Of a stretch of DNA of 56,951 nucleotides, positions 25,825-34,778 are shown piece by piece. Position 1 is the stretch's first letter. Each line of letters begins with the position of its first letter. A program made the position numbers and the translations under genes. The stretch spans positions 1 to 56,951 of the forward strand of contig CAVCUP010000018.1 in assembly GCA_963605405.1 (NCBI GenBank), written 5' to 3'. This stretch comes from Paratractidigestivibacter sp963605405. GTDB lineage: Bacteria; Actinomycetota; Coriobacteriia; Coriobacteriales; Atopobiaceae. The notes under the pieces are model-generated. The model ran no database searches, was not told the DNA's origin, and worked only from the letters and a program-made list of their open reading frames with translations.

Positions 25825-27501
25825 ATGACCAACACCGATAACAGAAGCAATCTGCGCATCATGTGGCGCATGCTCGGCCTCGCGAAGCCCCTTGCCGGCT
25901 GGATGGGCCTCGCGGTCGCCTGCGGCGTCGCCGGCTTCTGCTGCGCCACGGGCATCCCCGTGCTTGCGGCCGAGGCGGCTCTCGCCGTGTGCGGCGCAGG
26001 CTCGATTGCCTGGGGCCTGCCGGCCATCGTCGCCGTTCTCGCGCTCATGGCCGTCGCCCGCGGCGTGCTGCACTTCGTCGAGCAGCGCTGCAACCACTAC
26101 ATCGCCTTCAAGCTCCTCGCCCACATTCGCGACCTCGTCTTCGGCGCGCTGCGCCGCCTCGCCCCCGCCAAGCTCGCCGGCGCCGACCGCGGCGCTCTCG
26201 TGTCCACCGTGACCTCCGACGTCGAGCTCCTCGAGGTCTTCTACGCCCATACCATCAGCCCCGTCTGCATCGCGGTCCTCATGGCGGTGATCATGGGCGT
26301 CTGCCTGGGCTTTATTCATCCTGCGCTGGCTGCTTTGGCCATCGCGTCCTACGCGCTCACCGGCGTGCTCGTGCCGGTGCTTATCTCCCGAGCCTCCGGC
26401 GAGGACGGGCGCGCCTCCCGCGACCAGGCGGCGGCGCTCTCCGGCTTCGTGCTCGACGGCCTGCGCGGCCTCTCCGAGGTGCTGCAGTTCGGTGCCGGCG
26501 ACGCCATGCTCGGCAGGCTCGACGAGATGAGCGACGGGCTCGTGGCCACCCAGCGGCGCCTGCGCGGCGTCGCGGGCCAGGGCCAGACCGCCACGGCGGG
26601 CGCCATCATGGTCTTGTCCTGTCTTCAGATGCTGCTCGCCTGCCGGCTCGCCGCGGAGGGCGCCGTCTCGGCCGAGGGCGCGGTTCTCGCCACAGTGGCC
26701 ACCTTCAGCTCCTTCGGCCCCTTCGTGGCGCTCGCCAACCTCGGGTCCACGCTGCAGGGCACCTTGGCCGCCGCCGACCGCGTGCTGGACATCCTCGAGG
26801 AGGAGCCGCAGGTGACGGAGATCCCGGACAGCGAGGGCGCGTCCCCTGAGTTCACGGGCGCGGCCGCCGAGGGCGTGGGCTTCTCTTACCGGGACGAGCG
26901 CATCCTCGACGACGTGAGCGTCGGGGTCGAGCCCGGCCAGATCGTGGGCGTGCAGGGCCGCTCGGGTTCCGGCAAGTCCACGCTTTGCCGCCTGCTCATG
27001 CGCTTCTGGGACGTCGACGAGGGCCGCGTCTCCATCGGCGGCACGGACGTGCGCGAGGTCGCCACGAGCGCCCTGCGCGCCGACGAGGCGTTTGTGGAGC
27101 AAGAGACCTATCTCTTCCACGACAGCATCCGGTACAACCTTCTCATCGCTAAGCCCGGCGCCACCGACGAAGAGCTCGAGGCCGCCTGCCGCGCCGCGAG
27201 CATCCACGACTTCATCATGGGCCTGCCGCAGGGCTACGACACCATGGTCGGCGAGCTGGGGGATACGCTCTCCGGCGGCGAGAGGCAGCGTCTCGGCCTC
27301 GCCCGGGCCTTCCTCCACGGCTCGCCCCTGCTTCTTCTCGACGAGCCCACGAGCAATCTCGATGCCCTCAACGAGGCCCGCGTCCTGCGCTCCCTCGACG
27401 CCCAGCGCGGTGAGCGCGCCGTTGTCCTCATCAGTCACCGCCCCTCCACCATGGCCATCGCGGACAAGGTCTACGCCATGGACTCGGGTCGCGTGAGTTA
27501 A
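25825..27501 (+). CDS. cydC: ABC exporter half-transporter, CydC-type
   Basis: The 558-residue partner of the upstream CydD-like protein has an exporter membrane domain (about residues 1-315) and an ATPase domain with Walker A GRSGSGKST, signature LSGGERQRLGLARAF, Walker B LLLLDEPTSNLD and switch ISHRPS. Length matches CydC. Heterodimer formation with CydD is expected. The gene is followed 10 bases later by the YgbA-like gene and probably shares its transcript. CydC is distinguished from generic exporters mainly by gene pairing, so the thiol-export role is a family-level inference. Confidence 0.8.
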   Translation: MTNTDNRSNLRIMWRMLGLAKPLAGWMGLAVACGVAGFCCATGIPVLAAEAALAVCGAGSIAWGLPAIVAVLALMAVARGVLHFVEQRCNHYIAFKLLAHIRDLVFGALRRLAPAKLAGADRGALVSTVTSDVELLEVFYAHTISPVCIAVLMAVIMGVCLGFIHPALAALAIASYALTGVLVPVLISRASGEDGRASRDQAAALSGFVLDGLRGLSEVLQFGAGDAMLGRLDEMSDGLVATQRRLRGVAGQGQTATAGAIMVLSCLQMLLACRLAAEGAVSAEGAVLATVATFSSFGPFVALANLGSTLQGTLAAADRVLDILEEEPQVTEIPDSEGASPEFTGAAAEGVGFSYRDERILDDVSVGVEPGQIVGVQGRSGSGKSTLCRLLMRFWDVDEGRVSIGGTDVREVATSALRADEAFVEQETYLFHDSIRYNLLIAKPGATDEELEAACRAASIHDFIMGLPQGYDTMVGELGDTLSGGERQRLGLARAFLHGSPLLLLDEPTSNLDALNEARVLRSLDAQRGERAVVLISHRPSTMAIADKVYAMDSGRVS

Positions 27502-27511
27502 GGGGCGAGAG

Positions 27512-27874
27512 ATGAAGAAAGAGCTCACAAAAGCCCAGGTGGAGGCCAAGCGCGAGCGGGAGCGCGAGGTCGTCTCCCAGATGATCGCGGTCTATTGCCG
27601 CGGCAACCACGCAACGGCGCGCGGGCGGCTCTGCGAGGAGTGCGCGGCGCTGACCGAGTACGCGTCGGCCCGCATCGGTCGCTGTCCGTTCATGGCGACG
27701 AAAACGTTCTGTTCGCAGTGCAAGGTACACTGTTATGCGCCGGCACAGCGCCAGGCCATCAAGGACGTGATGCGCTACGCCGGCCCAAGGATGCTCCTGC
27801 ATCACCCGATTATGACGGTGCGCCACGGCCTCGACACCATGGCCGCGAAGCGCCGCAAGCCTGAGGAGGCATAA
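27512..27874 (+). CDS. YgbA-like protein (nitrous oxide-stimulated promoter family)
   Basis: This 120-residue cytoplasmic protein has a basic helical N-terminus and a cysteine cluster LCEECAAL, then RCPFMATKTFCSQCKVHCY, typical of the YgbA family whose E. coli member is induced by nitrosative stress and NsrR-regulated. The spaced cysteines suggest metal or Fe-S binding. It lies 10 bases after cydC and 1 base before murI, so it is embedded in a four-gene transcription unit. Its molecular function is unknown. Family assignment rests on the conserved Cys pattern and the motif HHPIMTVRHGLDT. Confidence 0.8.
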   Translation: MKKELTKAQVEAKREREREVVSQMIAVYCRGNHATARGRLCEECAALTEYASARIGRCPFMATKTFCSQCKVHCYAPAQRQAIKDVMRYAGPRMLLHHPIMTVRHGLDTMAAKRRKPEEA

Positions 27875-27875
27875 C

Positions 27876-28655
27876 ATGTCCGCGGAACCCAACGGCTTCA
27901 TCGGCGTCTTCGACTCCGGCGTAGGCGGCATCAGCGTTCTCAAGTCCCTCGTGGCGGAGCTCCCGGGCGAGGACTTCCGCTACTTCGGCGACTCGGCGAA
28001 CGCCCCCTATGGCGAGAAGTCAGAGGAAGAGGTACGCGAGCTCTCCGGCGTGATAGCCGAACGATTTGTCGCCGACGGCGCCAAGGCCATCGTGATCGCG
28101 TGCAACACGGCGACCTCGGTTGCCGCGCCGATGCTTCGCGACGCCTATCCCGACCTGCCCATTATCGGCATCGAGCCCGCGCTCAAGCCCGCCACCGAGG
28201 CCCCCGACCATGGGCGTATCCTCGTGATGGCCACCGACATCACCCTGCGCCTGGACAAGTACCACGAGCTGGCTGAGGCCTACGGCCGCGACTGCGAGGT
28301 CATCTCGGTTCCGTGCCCGGGGCTCGCGGGCCGCATCGAGCACGGTCAGTTAGGCGAGTCCGACGTCGTCGAGATGATTCGCGGTTACGTGGGCTCCTTC
28401 GCCGGGACCGTGGGCTCCGTGGTCCTCGGCTGCACGCACTATCCCTTTGTGCGCCGTCAGATTGCGGAGGTGCTCGGCCCCGACGTCAAGTTCTTCGACG
28501 GCGGCGCGGGCACGGCGCGGCAGCTGAGCCGCCGTCTCGCGCAGGCCGGGCTTCTCGCCCCTGAGGGCCGCGAGGGATCGGTGAGCTTCGCGTCGAGCAA
28601 GTCTACTTCCGAAGAAATCGCGCTCTATGCGGAGTTCTTCGAGCTCGAGTGTTAG
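27876..28655 (+). CDS. murI: Glutamate racemase
   Basis: MurI converts L- to D-glutamate for peptidoglycan. The 259-residue protein shows GVFDSGVGGISVLK near the N-terminus, the first catalytic cysteine in VIACNTATS, and the second in LGCTHYPFV, with FFDGGAGTA toward the end. GAGGAG precedes the ATG, which lies 1 base after the YgbA-like stop. It is the last gene of the cydD-cydC-ygbA-murI run and is followed by a bidirectional hairpin. Confidence 0.95.
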   Translation: MSAEPNGFIGVFDSGVGGISVLKSLVAELPGEDFRYFGDSANAPYGEKSEEEVRELSGVIAERFVADGAKAIVIACNTATSVAAPMLRDAYPDLPIIGIEPALKPATEAPDHGRILVMATDITLRLDKYHELAEAYGRDCEVISVPCPGLAGRIEHGQLGESDVVEMIRGYVGSFAGTVGSVVLGCTHYPFVRRQIAEVLGPDVKFFDGGAGTARQLSRRLAQAGLLAPEGREGSVSFASSKSTSEEIALYAEFFELEC

Positions 28656-28704
28656 GCGCAGGGCCGCGGGCTCCTTCTTCTAAAGAGGACTTATGCACCA
28701 CAAG

Positions 28705-28765
28705 AAGCGCCCCTTGGCCGCGCGGGTACCCGAAGGTCCCGCAACGCCAAGGGGCGCTTGTTTGT
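28705..28765. terminator. Bidirectional terminator between murI and the convergent DegV gene
   Basis: AAGCGCCCCTTGGC (28705-28718) and GCCAAGGGGCGCTT (28746-28759) are perfectly complementary. The plus strand continues with GTTTGTGG and the minus strand with CTTGTGG, so both converging units could end here. Confidence 0.7.
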
Positions 28766-28770
28766 GGCGA

Positions 28771-28842
28771 GCGTGGCCGAGACGAGCTGCGTGGCCGAGA
28801 CGAGCTGTGTGCCCGAGACGGGCCGCGTGGCCGTCACCGGGC
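28771..28842. repeat. Four tandem 18-bp repeats
   Basis: GCGTGGCCGAGACGAGCT occurs twice exactly (28771-28788, 28789-28806), once with four changes (28807-28824) and once strongly decayed (28825-28842). It lies between the murI/DegV terminator and the DegV stop codon, outside any supported gene. Confidence 0.75.
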
Positions 28843-28849
28843 TCGCCTG

Positions 28850-29734
28850 CTATGCCCTTGGCTTGCCCCAGAAGAAGAGCGCTACCGTGCCGGGACCCGT
28901 GTGGCAGCCGATGGTGGCGCCGATGGGGAAGATGTGCACGGGGCCGTCGATGCGGGTGAACTTCTCCTCGACGCGCTTCGCGAGGTCGCGGGCGTCCTGC
29001 TCGCAGTTGGCTTGGGAGATGAAGACCTTGCCGCTATAGTCGAGGCCGCCCTGCGCGAGGCCCTCCATGAGCTGCAGGTCGCGCTTGACGGCGTTGCCCT
29101 TGGTGCGGATTTTTTCCTTGACGGCGAGAGACCCGTCCGGCTCGACGTCCATGATCGGACAGATCTTGAGCAGGCCGCCGACGAGGCCCGCGGCCTTGGA
29201 GATCCGACCGCCGCGGATATAGAACGTGAGGTCGCTCGAGAAGAACCAGTGCTGGACCTCGCGCTTGTGGGCCTCCGCCCAGGCGCCCAGCTCCTCGGCG
29301 CCCATGCCCTCGTCGCGCAGCTCTGCGAGGCGGTCGACGAGCATGCCGTAGCCCGCGCTCGCTGCGAGCGAGTCGACGACGATGACCTTGCGGTCGGGGT
29401 ACTTCTTGGCAAGGAGGCCCTGCGCGGCGGTGGCGGAGTTATACGTGCCGGAGATGCCGCTCGAGAGCGTTACGTGCACCACGTCGAGGCCTGCGGACAG
29501 GAACTTCTCGAAGTGCTCGAGGTAGTCTCCGGTAGAGACCTGTGAGGTCTTCGCGTCGGCCCCGGCGAGCATCCGGGCATAGAGGTCCGCGGGGGCGATG
29601 CTCTGGCCGAAGTCGTCCTTGTAGGGCTCGCCGCCGAGCTCATAGTTAAAGAATAGATACTTAATGTCGCGGCTGTCGAGCCAATCGCGCGTAAGATCGA
29701 CGGTAGAGCAGCAGCTAAGGACGTAGCCGGCCAC
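28850..29734 (-). CDS. DegV family fatty-acid-binding protein
   Basis: DegV proteins bind fatty acids and, as FakB, present them to the kinase FakA for phosphorylation. The 294-residue protein has the family patterns TSQVSTGDYLEHFEKFL, VTLSSGISGTYNSA, VVDSLAASAGYGMLV and the C-terminal IGATIGCHTGPGTVALFFWG. The start is a GTG at 29734 with GAGAGGAG 7 bases upstream; the usual N-terminal strand (VLSCCSTVDL) follows at once. No fakA is in view. It is transcribed alone toward murI. Confidence 0.9.
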   Translation of the reverse strand: MAGYVLSCCSTVDLTRDWLDSRDIKYLFFNYELGGEPYKDDFGQSIAPADLYARMLAGADAKTSQVSTGDYLEHFEKFLSAGLDVVHVTLSSGISGTYNSATAAQGLLAKKYPDRKVIVVDSLAASAGYGMLVDRLAELRDEGMGAEELGAWAEAHKREVQHWFFSSDLTFYIRGGRISKAAGLVGGLLKICPIMDVEPDGSLAVKEKIRTKGNAVKRDLQLMEGLAQGGLDYSGKVFISQANCEQDARDLAKRVEEKFTRIDGPVHIFPIGATIGCHTGPGTVALFFWGKPRA

Positions 29735-29906
29735 GTTTTTCTCCTCTCGTTCAAAAATCTAGGAAGAGGATAACGTAACCGGCTACGCTTACGCGCGGTG
29801 ATTATTCGGGCTGCGGCCCGGGGCGGATCGCGGTGTGCCGGCGGCTACCTTGCGGCCGGCGCGCGCCCCGCCGCAGAGCCGCGGGCCCCGCCGGCGAGCC
29901 CCTCGC

Positions 29907-30587
29907 CTAGAGGCCCATCTCCGCCTTGAGGCGGGCGAGCTCGTCGTCGACGGCGCTCGAGTCGGCGGCGCCGGAGTACTTGGCCTCGAGCGACTCGACG
30001 TCGTCGGCGGGCTTGGCGTTGAGCTCGGCCATGGATTCGGCGTGGTCGAGCTGGCGGTCGACCTTGGCCTCCATGCGGTTGAAGGCGTCGACGGCGCCGG
30101 CCGCGCGGTCCGTGCCGGAGGTCATCTCGTTGACCATGCTTTGGGTCTTTGCCACGGCGCTCTTGGCCTTGATGGACTCGCGGCGGGCCTTGAGCTGCTC
30201 GATGTCGCTCACGAGCTTGTCGTGCATCTGACGCATCTTGTCGGCGTTGGCGCGTGCGGCGTCGGCGGCCTTCTGCAGCTCGGCGCCATTGGACTCAAGT
30301 TGCTGCTTCTTTGCGAGGAAGGTGCGCGCGTCGCCCTCGTTGCCGGCGGCGAGGGCCTTCTTGGCGAGGTTCTCCATGCGCTCTACCTCGGCGTTGTTCG
30401 CCTCGACGAGGCGGGCGCAGCGCTTCTCCTCGGCCATCACGCCCGCGGTCTCTTCCTTGACCTTGGCCAGGCTCTCGCCGAGGTCTATGAGGTACTGGTC
30501 GACCATCTTCGCGGGGTCCTCCGCCTTGTCGAGAAGGTCGTTGATGTTTGCCTTGATGATGGTGGCAAAGCGGTCGAGAATGCTCAT
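29907..30587 (-). CDS. pspA: PspA/IM30 family envelope-stress protein
   Basis: PspA is a coiled-coil, ESCRT-III-like membrane-remodelling protein that protects the cytoplasmic membrane under stress. The 226-residue protein begins MSILDRFATIIKANINDLLDKAEDPAKMVDQYL, the standard amphipathic helix and hairpin of the family, followed by long charged coiled coils to about residue 190. The ATG at 30587 follows AAAGGA; the longer open frame upstream is not coding. It is 132 bases downstream of a glycine-rich membrane protein in the same orientation, a pairing that recurs in PspA neighbourhoods. Confidence 0.92.
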   Translation of the reverse strand: MSILDRFATIIKANINDLLDKAEDPAKMVDQYLIDLGESLAKVKEETAGVMAEEKRCARLVEANNAEVERMENLAKKALAAGNEGDARTFLAKKQQLESNGAELQKAADAARANADKMRQMHDKLVSDIEQLKARRESIKAKSAVAKTQSMVNEMTSGTDRAAGAVDAFNRMEAKVDRQLDHAESMAELNAKPADDVESLEAKYSGAADSSAVDDELARLKAEMGL

Positions 30588-30719
30588 GGCAGGTTCCTTT
30601 CGTTGGGTGTCCGTGCTGGTATGGTTGTTCGCGGCCCGTGTGCGCGGGCACGGCTCGGCGCTTTTTGCGCGGCGCCTTAAGGGGCTTATTCCCAACCGTG
30701 CCCGGTATGCGACGCGCCC

Positions 30720-31877
30720 CTACGCTCCGCCGGATTCGTCTTCGTATTTGGAGGCGAGGTCCTCGACGCTTTTGTCGCTCGTGGGGTCGGCCGCGTCGCC
30801 GAATTTCTCGAGCGGGGTGTTGAGAATCTCCTCGGCGCGCTGCCTGCGCTCGGCGTCGACCCTCTTCTTTTTGCGGACCACGAGATAGGCTCCGCCGCCA
30901 ACGACAACCACGGCCACCACCACGACCTCGATCGTTCCCGTGGCCTTGGACTTCGACTCCTGGTCCGCCGCGCTCATGATGGTGATGGCGGTGTTCTCGA
31001 ACGCGTCGGAGAAGACCTCCTCATCGCTGCTCGCGTTGTTGTACGCGTTGTTGAGCTCATCTTGCAGCACGTCGAGCGCCTCGTCGTCCATCACCGTGCG
31101 GGCCTTCGTCCCTATCGTGTAGCCGCAGTTGTAGGACCCGTTGCCGTCGTCGCAGAACACGAGCAGGAAGTGCCCCTCGTCGGAGAAGAGCCGCTCATAG
31201 AGCTCCGAGGACTTCTTGTTCAGCTCGTCTGTTGAGGTGACCGAGCCGTTCTTGAGGATGTAGACATAGGGCTGCACGCCCGTCTTCTCGTAGAAGTAGG
31301 AGAGGCCGTATTCGATTCTTGACGGGCTGGCGATCCAGTCGCCGTCCTCGTCCGTGTAGTAGGCGGTCTTGGACACGTCGGCGGAGTCGAGCTTGGTGCG
31401 CACGGTGCCGGATGTCGCCGTGCTCGAGTAGCTGGATGGGCCGTAATCGGGGCCTGAGCAGGTATACAGCGCGCCGGATACCACGGTGAGAAGCACCCAT
31501 ACGAGGATAAGCCCAATGACTACGCCGGAGCAGCCGCCGCAACCGGTGTTTCCACCCCTCGGGCCTCCCACGTTGATGCTCGGGCCCACATGGATGCCGC
31601 CGAAGCCGAACCATGGGCCGTGGGGCCTGGGCGGCATGGGACCGCCGTGCGGCCCGTGGTCGTGGGGCCCATGGTCGCGAGGCCCGCCGCCGGGGCCGCC
31701 GAAGCCGCCGCCTCGGGGCCCGCCGCCGAAGCCGCCGCCCCCGAAGCCGCCTGACGGGCCGCCGGAACGCCCGCCGCCCCCGCCTCCGCCGGAGAACCCG
31801 CCCGAAGTCCTTCCGCCGCCGGAGAACCCGCCGCTGGAGTGGCCGCCGCCACCTCCGCTTCCGCCTGATCTGCCCAC
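30720..31877 (-). CDS. Glycine-rich membrane protein, TPM-domain-like
   Basis: The 385-residue protein starts with about 110 residues that are almost only Gly, Ser, Pro, His and Arg (repeats of GGFSGGG, then DHGPHDHGPHGG), followed by a Cys pair (TGCGGCSG), a membrane span (VVIGLILVWVLLTVVSGALY), an extracytoplasmic domain of about 190 residues resembling TPM-domain proteins (FLLVFCDDGNGSYNCGYTIG), a second span (EVVVVAVVVVGGGAYLVV) and a basic cytoplasmic tail. The GTG at 31877 is chosen because AAAGGA lies 5 bases upstream; upstream frame is not coding. The neighbour pspA suggests an envelope-stress role. The TPM assignment is tentative. Confidence 0.68.
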   Translation of the reverse strand: MGRSGGSGGGGGHSSGGFSGGGRTSGGFSGGGGGGGRSGGPSGGFGGGGFGGGPRGGGFGGPGGGPRDHGPHDHGPHGGPMPPRPHGPWFGFGGIHVGPSINVGGPRGGNTGCGGCSGVVIGLILVWVLLTVVSGALYTCSGPDYGPSSYSSTATSGTVRTKLDSADVSKTAYYTDEDGDWIASPSRIEYGLSYFYEKTGVQPYVYILKNGSVTSTDELNKKSSELYERLFSDEGHFLLVFCDDGNGSYNCGYTIGTKARTVMDDEALDVLQDELNNAYNNASSDEEVFSDAFENTAITIMSAADQESKSKATGTIEVVVVAVVVVGGGAYLVVRKKKRVDAERRQRAEEILNTPLEKFGDAADPTSDKSVEDLASKYEDESGGA

Positions 31878-32053
31878 GTGAGTCCTTTCGTCATGTGATG
31901 TTTGGACACAGTCAGGGCAGAGTATTCCCGTTTGGGGCGAGCGCCTTCCTGCCTTGCGGGGCTTATCGCCGAACGGTGCTCGGCGAGAGGCCGGTATCGG
32001 GGCCGTGGCGCGCCCGGTCGAGCGGCCGTCCGGATGCGCATGACGCGCGCCGG

Positions 32054-32653
32054 TTACTCCGAGGCCGGGTCTTCCTGCGGGTCGCCGGCGGGCGAGAAGA
32101 GGGGCATGATCGCGCGCAGGTAATCGGCCGCGAGCTCCCCGGGCGCCGCGGAGAAGCCGCGCCAGGCCCACCACTGGATCATCCCGACGAAGCTTGCGGC
32201 GATATGATGGAGCAGGAAGCTGCGGTTCATTTGGGCAGCGGGCCCCGTCGGGTGCTCAGGGACCATGAGCGCGGCGCGTGCCACGACGGCGTGCCGGAGA
32301 GCATCGGCGAAGGCGCGCGATCCGGAGCCCGACACGAGCGCTCGCACGACCGGGCCATGCTCAAGGACCCGTTCGAGCACCCGCGTCGTGTGGGCAAGGG
32401 GGTCGTCTGAGCACGGCCCCTGGTTGAGTCGGCTGCCGCTTTGGCCGAGCTCCCGCAGCTCTTCGCAGACGCAGCCGACGAAGTCGACGATCAGGTCGTC
32501 CTTGCACGTGAACTGAGCATAGAACGTGGCGCGGCCCACGCCGGCTCGCGCGATGACGGAGTCGACGGTGATCTTCGCATAGTCCTTCTCGGCAAGAATC
32601 CCGAGGAAGGCGGCTCGGATGGCGGCGCGGCTGCGCTCTTTGCGAGGATCCAT
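32054..32653 (-). CDS. TetR family transcriptional regulator
   Basis: The 199-residue protein has an N-terminal TetR helix-turn-helix (about residues 8-55, KITVDSVIARAGVGRATFYAQF with CKDDLIVDF) and a helical ligand domain. Its ATG overlaps the larC stop codon by one base (TGATG), so it is translationally coupled and forms the last gene of a larE-larB-larC-tetR operon. It is a natural candidate to control this operon and the divergent ABC transporter; a dyad lies in the shared promoter region. The ligand is unknown. Longer upstream frames lie inside larC and are shadows. Confidence 0.88.
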   Translation of the reverse strand: MDPRKERSRAAIRAAFLGILAEKDYAKITVDSVIARAGVGRATFYAQFTCKDDLIVDFVGCVCEELRELGQSGSRLNQGPCSDDPLAHTTRVLERVLEHGPVVRALVSGSGSRAFADALRHAVVARAALMVPEHPTGPAAQMNRSFLLHHIAASFVGMIQWWAWRGFSAAPGELAADYLRAIMPLFSPAGDPQEDPASE

Positions 32654-34056
32654 CAGAGAGCCTCGGGGTCCGCGTTCTCGTCGGCACCCCGTGTCTCGCT
32701 TGCGTCGAGGGCCGCCGCCCCAACGGCACGGAAGACCTCCTGGAAAGAGGCGCCTGTGCGCTCGCAGGCCTCGATGACGGAGCTGTATTCGGGGTAGGAG
32801 CGCACGCTGCCGTCGGGCAGGACCACGCGCTTGGTCGCGACTTGGCCGAAGCTCGTGGAAACGGCTCCCGGCTCGCGGCGCAGGGGGTAGCGCCTTTGGC
32901 GCGTCGCGCGGATGCCGATAGTGGTCGTGTTCATAAAGATAAGGTCCCTGAGCTGCGCCTCGTTCGCCTCGTCGCATATGACCTCGAGCTGATAGGCGGG
33001 CCGGCCCTTCTTCATGACGACGGGCACGGCGTGCGCGTCGCGGGCGCCGGCGGCCATGAGGAGCTCTATGGTGCGGCCGAGCGCCTCGCCGGTGCAGTCG
33101 TCCAGGTCGCACGTGAGCTCGACGACGATGTGCTCGGCCGCGGGATCGTCGTCGGCAGGGGTCGTAGGGGCATCCGAGGTTTCGATGAGGGTTGCGCGGA
33201 GAAGCCCGCTTGCGTTCTTATAGGTGCGTTTACCTGCGCCGTAGCCGGTGGCGAGGATGCGGTAGCCGGCGGGCATCGCGTCCTTCGTGCGCAGCGCGGC
33301 GACGATGGCGGCACCCGTGGGGGTGACGAGCTCGCCGTGGACGGGAGCCGGCTTCAACGTTATGCCTGCGTCGGCGCAGAGGCTCGCGACGGCGGGCACG
33401 GGGATGGGCATGACGCCGTGGGCGCAGCGGACGGCGCCGTAGCCCTCGGAAAGCGAGGCGACGATAAGCTCGTCGACGCCCAGGTCGTCAAGGCAAACGG
33501 CAACAGAGCAGATGTCGACGATCGAGTCGACGGCGCCCACCTCGTGAAAGTGGACGGTATCGGGCGCGGCGCCGTGGGCTTTGGCCTCGGCCTGGGCCAG
33601 CTTGGCAAAGATCGCCAGGGCCCTGCGCTTAGCCTGGTCCGTGAGCTTGGACGCATTGATGATCTCGGTTACGTCGGCAAGGGTTCGGTGCGCGTGATGG
33701 CGATGATGCCCCGCCTCGCCGTGGTCGTGCGCGTGGCAGTGACCGTGTTCGCGTGTGTCCTCGTCCCCGCGGTGATGCACGTGCTCGTGAGGGTCGCCGT
33801 GCCTAGCCGGTGCCCCGTAGAGCCACTCCATATCGTGGTCATGGTTCTCGTGCTCGGCGTCGAGCCTCACGTCGAAGTCGCAGGCGGCAAGGCCGCTCTT
33901 GTCGACCCGGCTCACGACTACCTCGAAGCCGTCGACGGGCAGCGTCGCCAAAGTCTCGCGCAAGTGTTTCTCGCTGGCGCCGAGGTCCAGAAGGGCGGCC
34001 ACGGTCATGTCTCCGCTGATGCCCGATCCGCCGTCGAACGCGATCGCCTTAGTCAT
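32653..34056 (-). CDS. larC: Nickel insertion protein LarC of nickel-pincer cofactor synthesis
   Basis: LarC is a CTP-dependent cyclometallase that inserts nickel into the pyridinium-dithiocarboxylate precursor of the nickel-pincer cofactor. The 467-residue protein begins FDGGSGISGDMTVAALLDLG, typical of the family, and contains VHFHEVGAVDSIVDI, PIPVPAVASLC and ELVTPTGAAIVAAL. Residues about 69-125 form a strongly His-rich loop (HENHDHD, HEHVHHRGDE, HGHCHAHDHG, HHRHHAHR), as in many LarC proteins, consistent with nickel binding. Some species split LarC by a frameshift; here it is one frame. ATGA overlap with larB shows coupling. Confidence 0.93.
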   Translation of the reverse strand: MTKAIAFDGGSGISGDMTVAALLDLGASEKHLRETLATLPVDGFEVVVSRVDKSGLAACDFDVRLDAEHENHDHDMEWLYGAPARHGDPHEHVHHRGDEDTREHGHCHAHDHGEAGHHRHHAHRTLADVTEIINASKLTDQAKRRALAIFAKLAQAEAKAHGAAPDTVHFHEVGAVDSIVDICSVAVCLDDLGVDELIVASLSEGYGAVRCAHGVMPIPVPAVASLCADAGITLKPAPVHGELVTPTGAAIVAALRTKDAMPAGYRILATGYGAGKRTYKNASGLLRATLIETSDAPTTPADDDPAAEHIVVELTCDLDDCTGEALGRTIELLMAAGARDAHAVPVVMKKGRPAYQLEVICDEANEAQLRDLIFMNTTTIGIRATRQRRYPLRREPGAVSTSFGQVATKRVVLPDGSVRSYPEYSSVIEACERTGASFQEVFRAVGAAALDASETRGADENADPEAL

Positions 34057-34778
34057 CCGCGCGCCCCTTTACCCTTTAGGTGGTTGATGAGGCTTGCCTG
34101 GTAGGCGGCCCCAAAACCGTTGTCGATGTTCACGACCGAGACCCCGCTCGCGCAGGAGTTGAGCATGGCGAGAAGCGCCGTCACGCCGCCGAGGCTCGCG
34201 CCGTAGCCCACGCTCGTGGGGACGGCGATCACGGGCGCGCTCACAAGGCCTCCGATCACGCTCGCGAGCGCCCCCTCCATGCCGGCGACGGCCACAATGA
34301 CCTGCGCGTTCTTGAGCGTTTCTTCCTGCGCGAGCAGTCGATGCAGCCCCGCCACGCCCACGTCGTAGACGCGCTCCACCTGGTTGCCGAGAAACTCTGC
34401 GGTAAGCGCCGCCTCCTCGGCGACGGGCAGGTCGCTCGTGCCGGCGCTCGCGACGACCACGGTGCCGTTTCCGTCGGGCTCGGGCAAGCCGCCCGCGACC
34501 AGCAGGCGGGCACGGTCGTGATATTCCAGCGCGATTCCGCAGGTGATCAGCCTCGAAACCTCCCCGGCCTTCTTTGCGTCGACGCGCGTGGCAAGCACGC
34601 GGGGCTGCCCAGCCGCCGCGAGCGCGTCGATTATGCCCGCGATCTGCTCGGCAGTCTTTCCTTCTCCGTAAATGACCTCGCCCGCGCCCTGGCGTTCGCC
34701 GCGCGAAAGGTCCACCTGGGCGTAGCCGAGGTCGGCAGCCTTGCCGTCAAGCCGCGGCCAGCTGGCTTCGCTACTCAT
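34053..34778 (-). CDS. larB: Pyridinium-3,5-biscarboxylic acid mononucleotide synthase LarB
   Basis: LarB carboxylates nicotinic acid adenine dinucleotide in the first step of nickel-pincer cofactor synthesis. The 241-residue protein resembles PurE over its C-terminal half (VVVASAGTSDLPVAEEAALTAEFLGN, VAVAGMEGALASVIGGLVSAPVIAVPTSVGYGASLGG, MLNSCASGVSVVNIDNGFGA). The ATG at 34778 overlaps the end of larE by 8 bases and the stop overlaps the larC start by 4. The order larE-larB-larC is a complete set of cofactor genes, but no larA (lactate racemase) is in this window. Confidence 0.94.
   Translation of the reverse strand: MSSEASWPRLDGKAADLGYAQVDLSRGERQGAGEVIYGEGKTAEQIAGIIDALAAAGQPRVLATRVDAKKAGEVSRLITCGIALEYHDRARLLVAGGLPEPDGNGTVVVASAGTSDLPVAEEAALTAEFLGNQVERVYDVGVAGLHRLLAQEETLKNAQVIVAVAGMEGALASVIGGLVSAPVIAVPTSVGYGASLGGVTALLAMLNSCASGVSVVNIDNGFGAAYQASLINHLKGKGARG

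Noticed and set aside
28758..29039. Frame encoding repeated VAETSC units
   Set aside because: The repeat is only three to four units, the rest of the frame is antisense to the DegV gene, and no start signal is evident.
31486..31881. Proline-rich plus-strand frame
   Set aside because: It is the antisense image of the Gly-rich coding region of the PspA neighbour.
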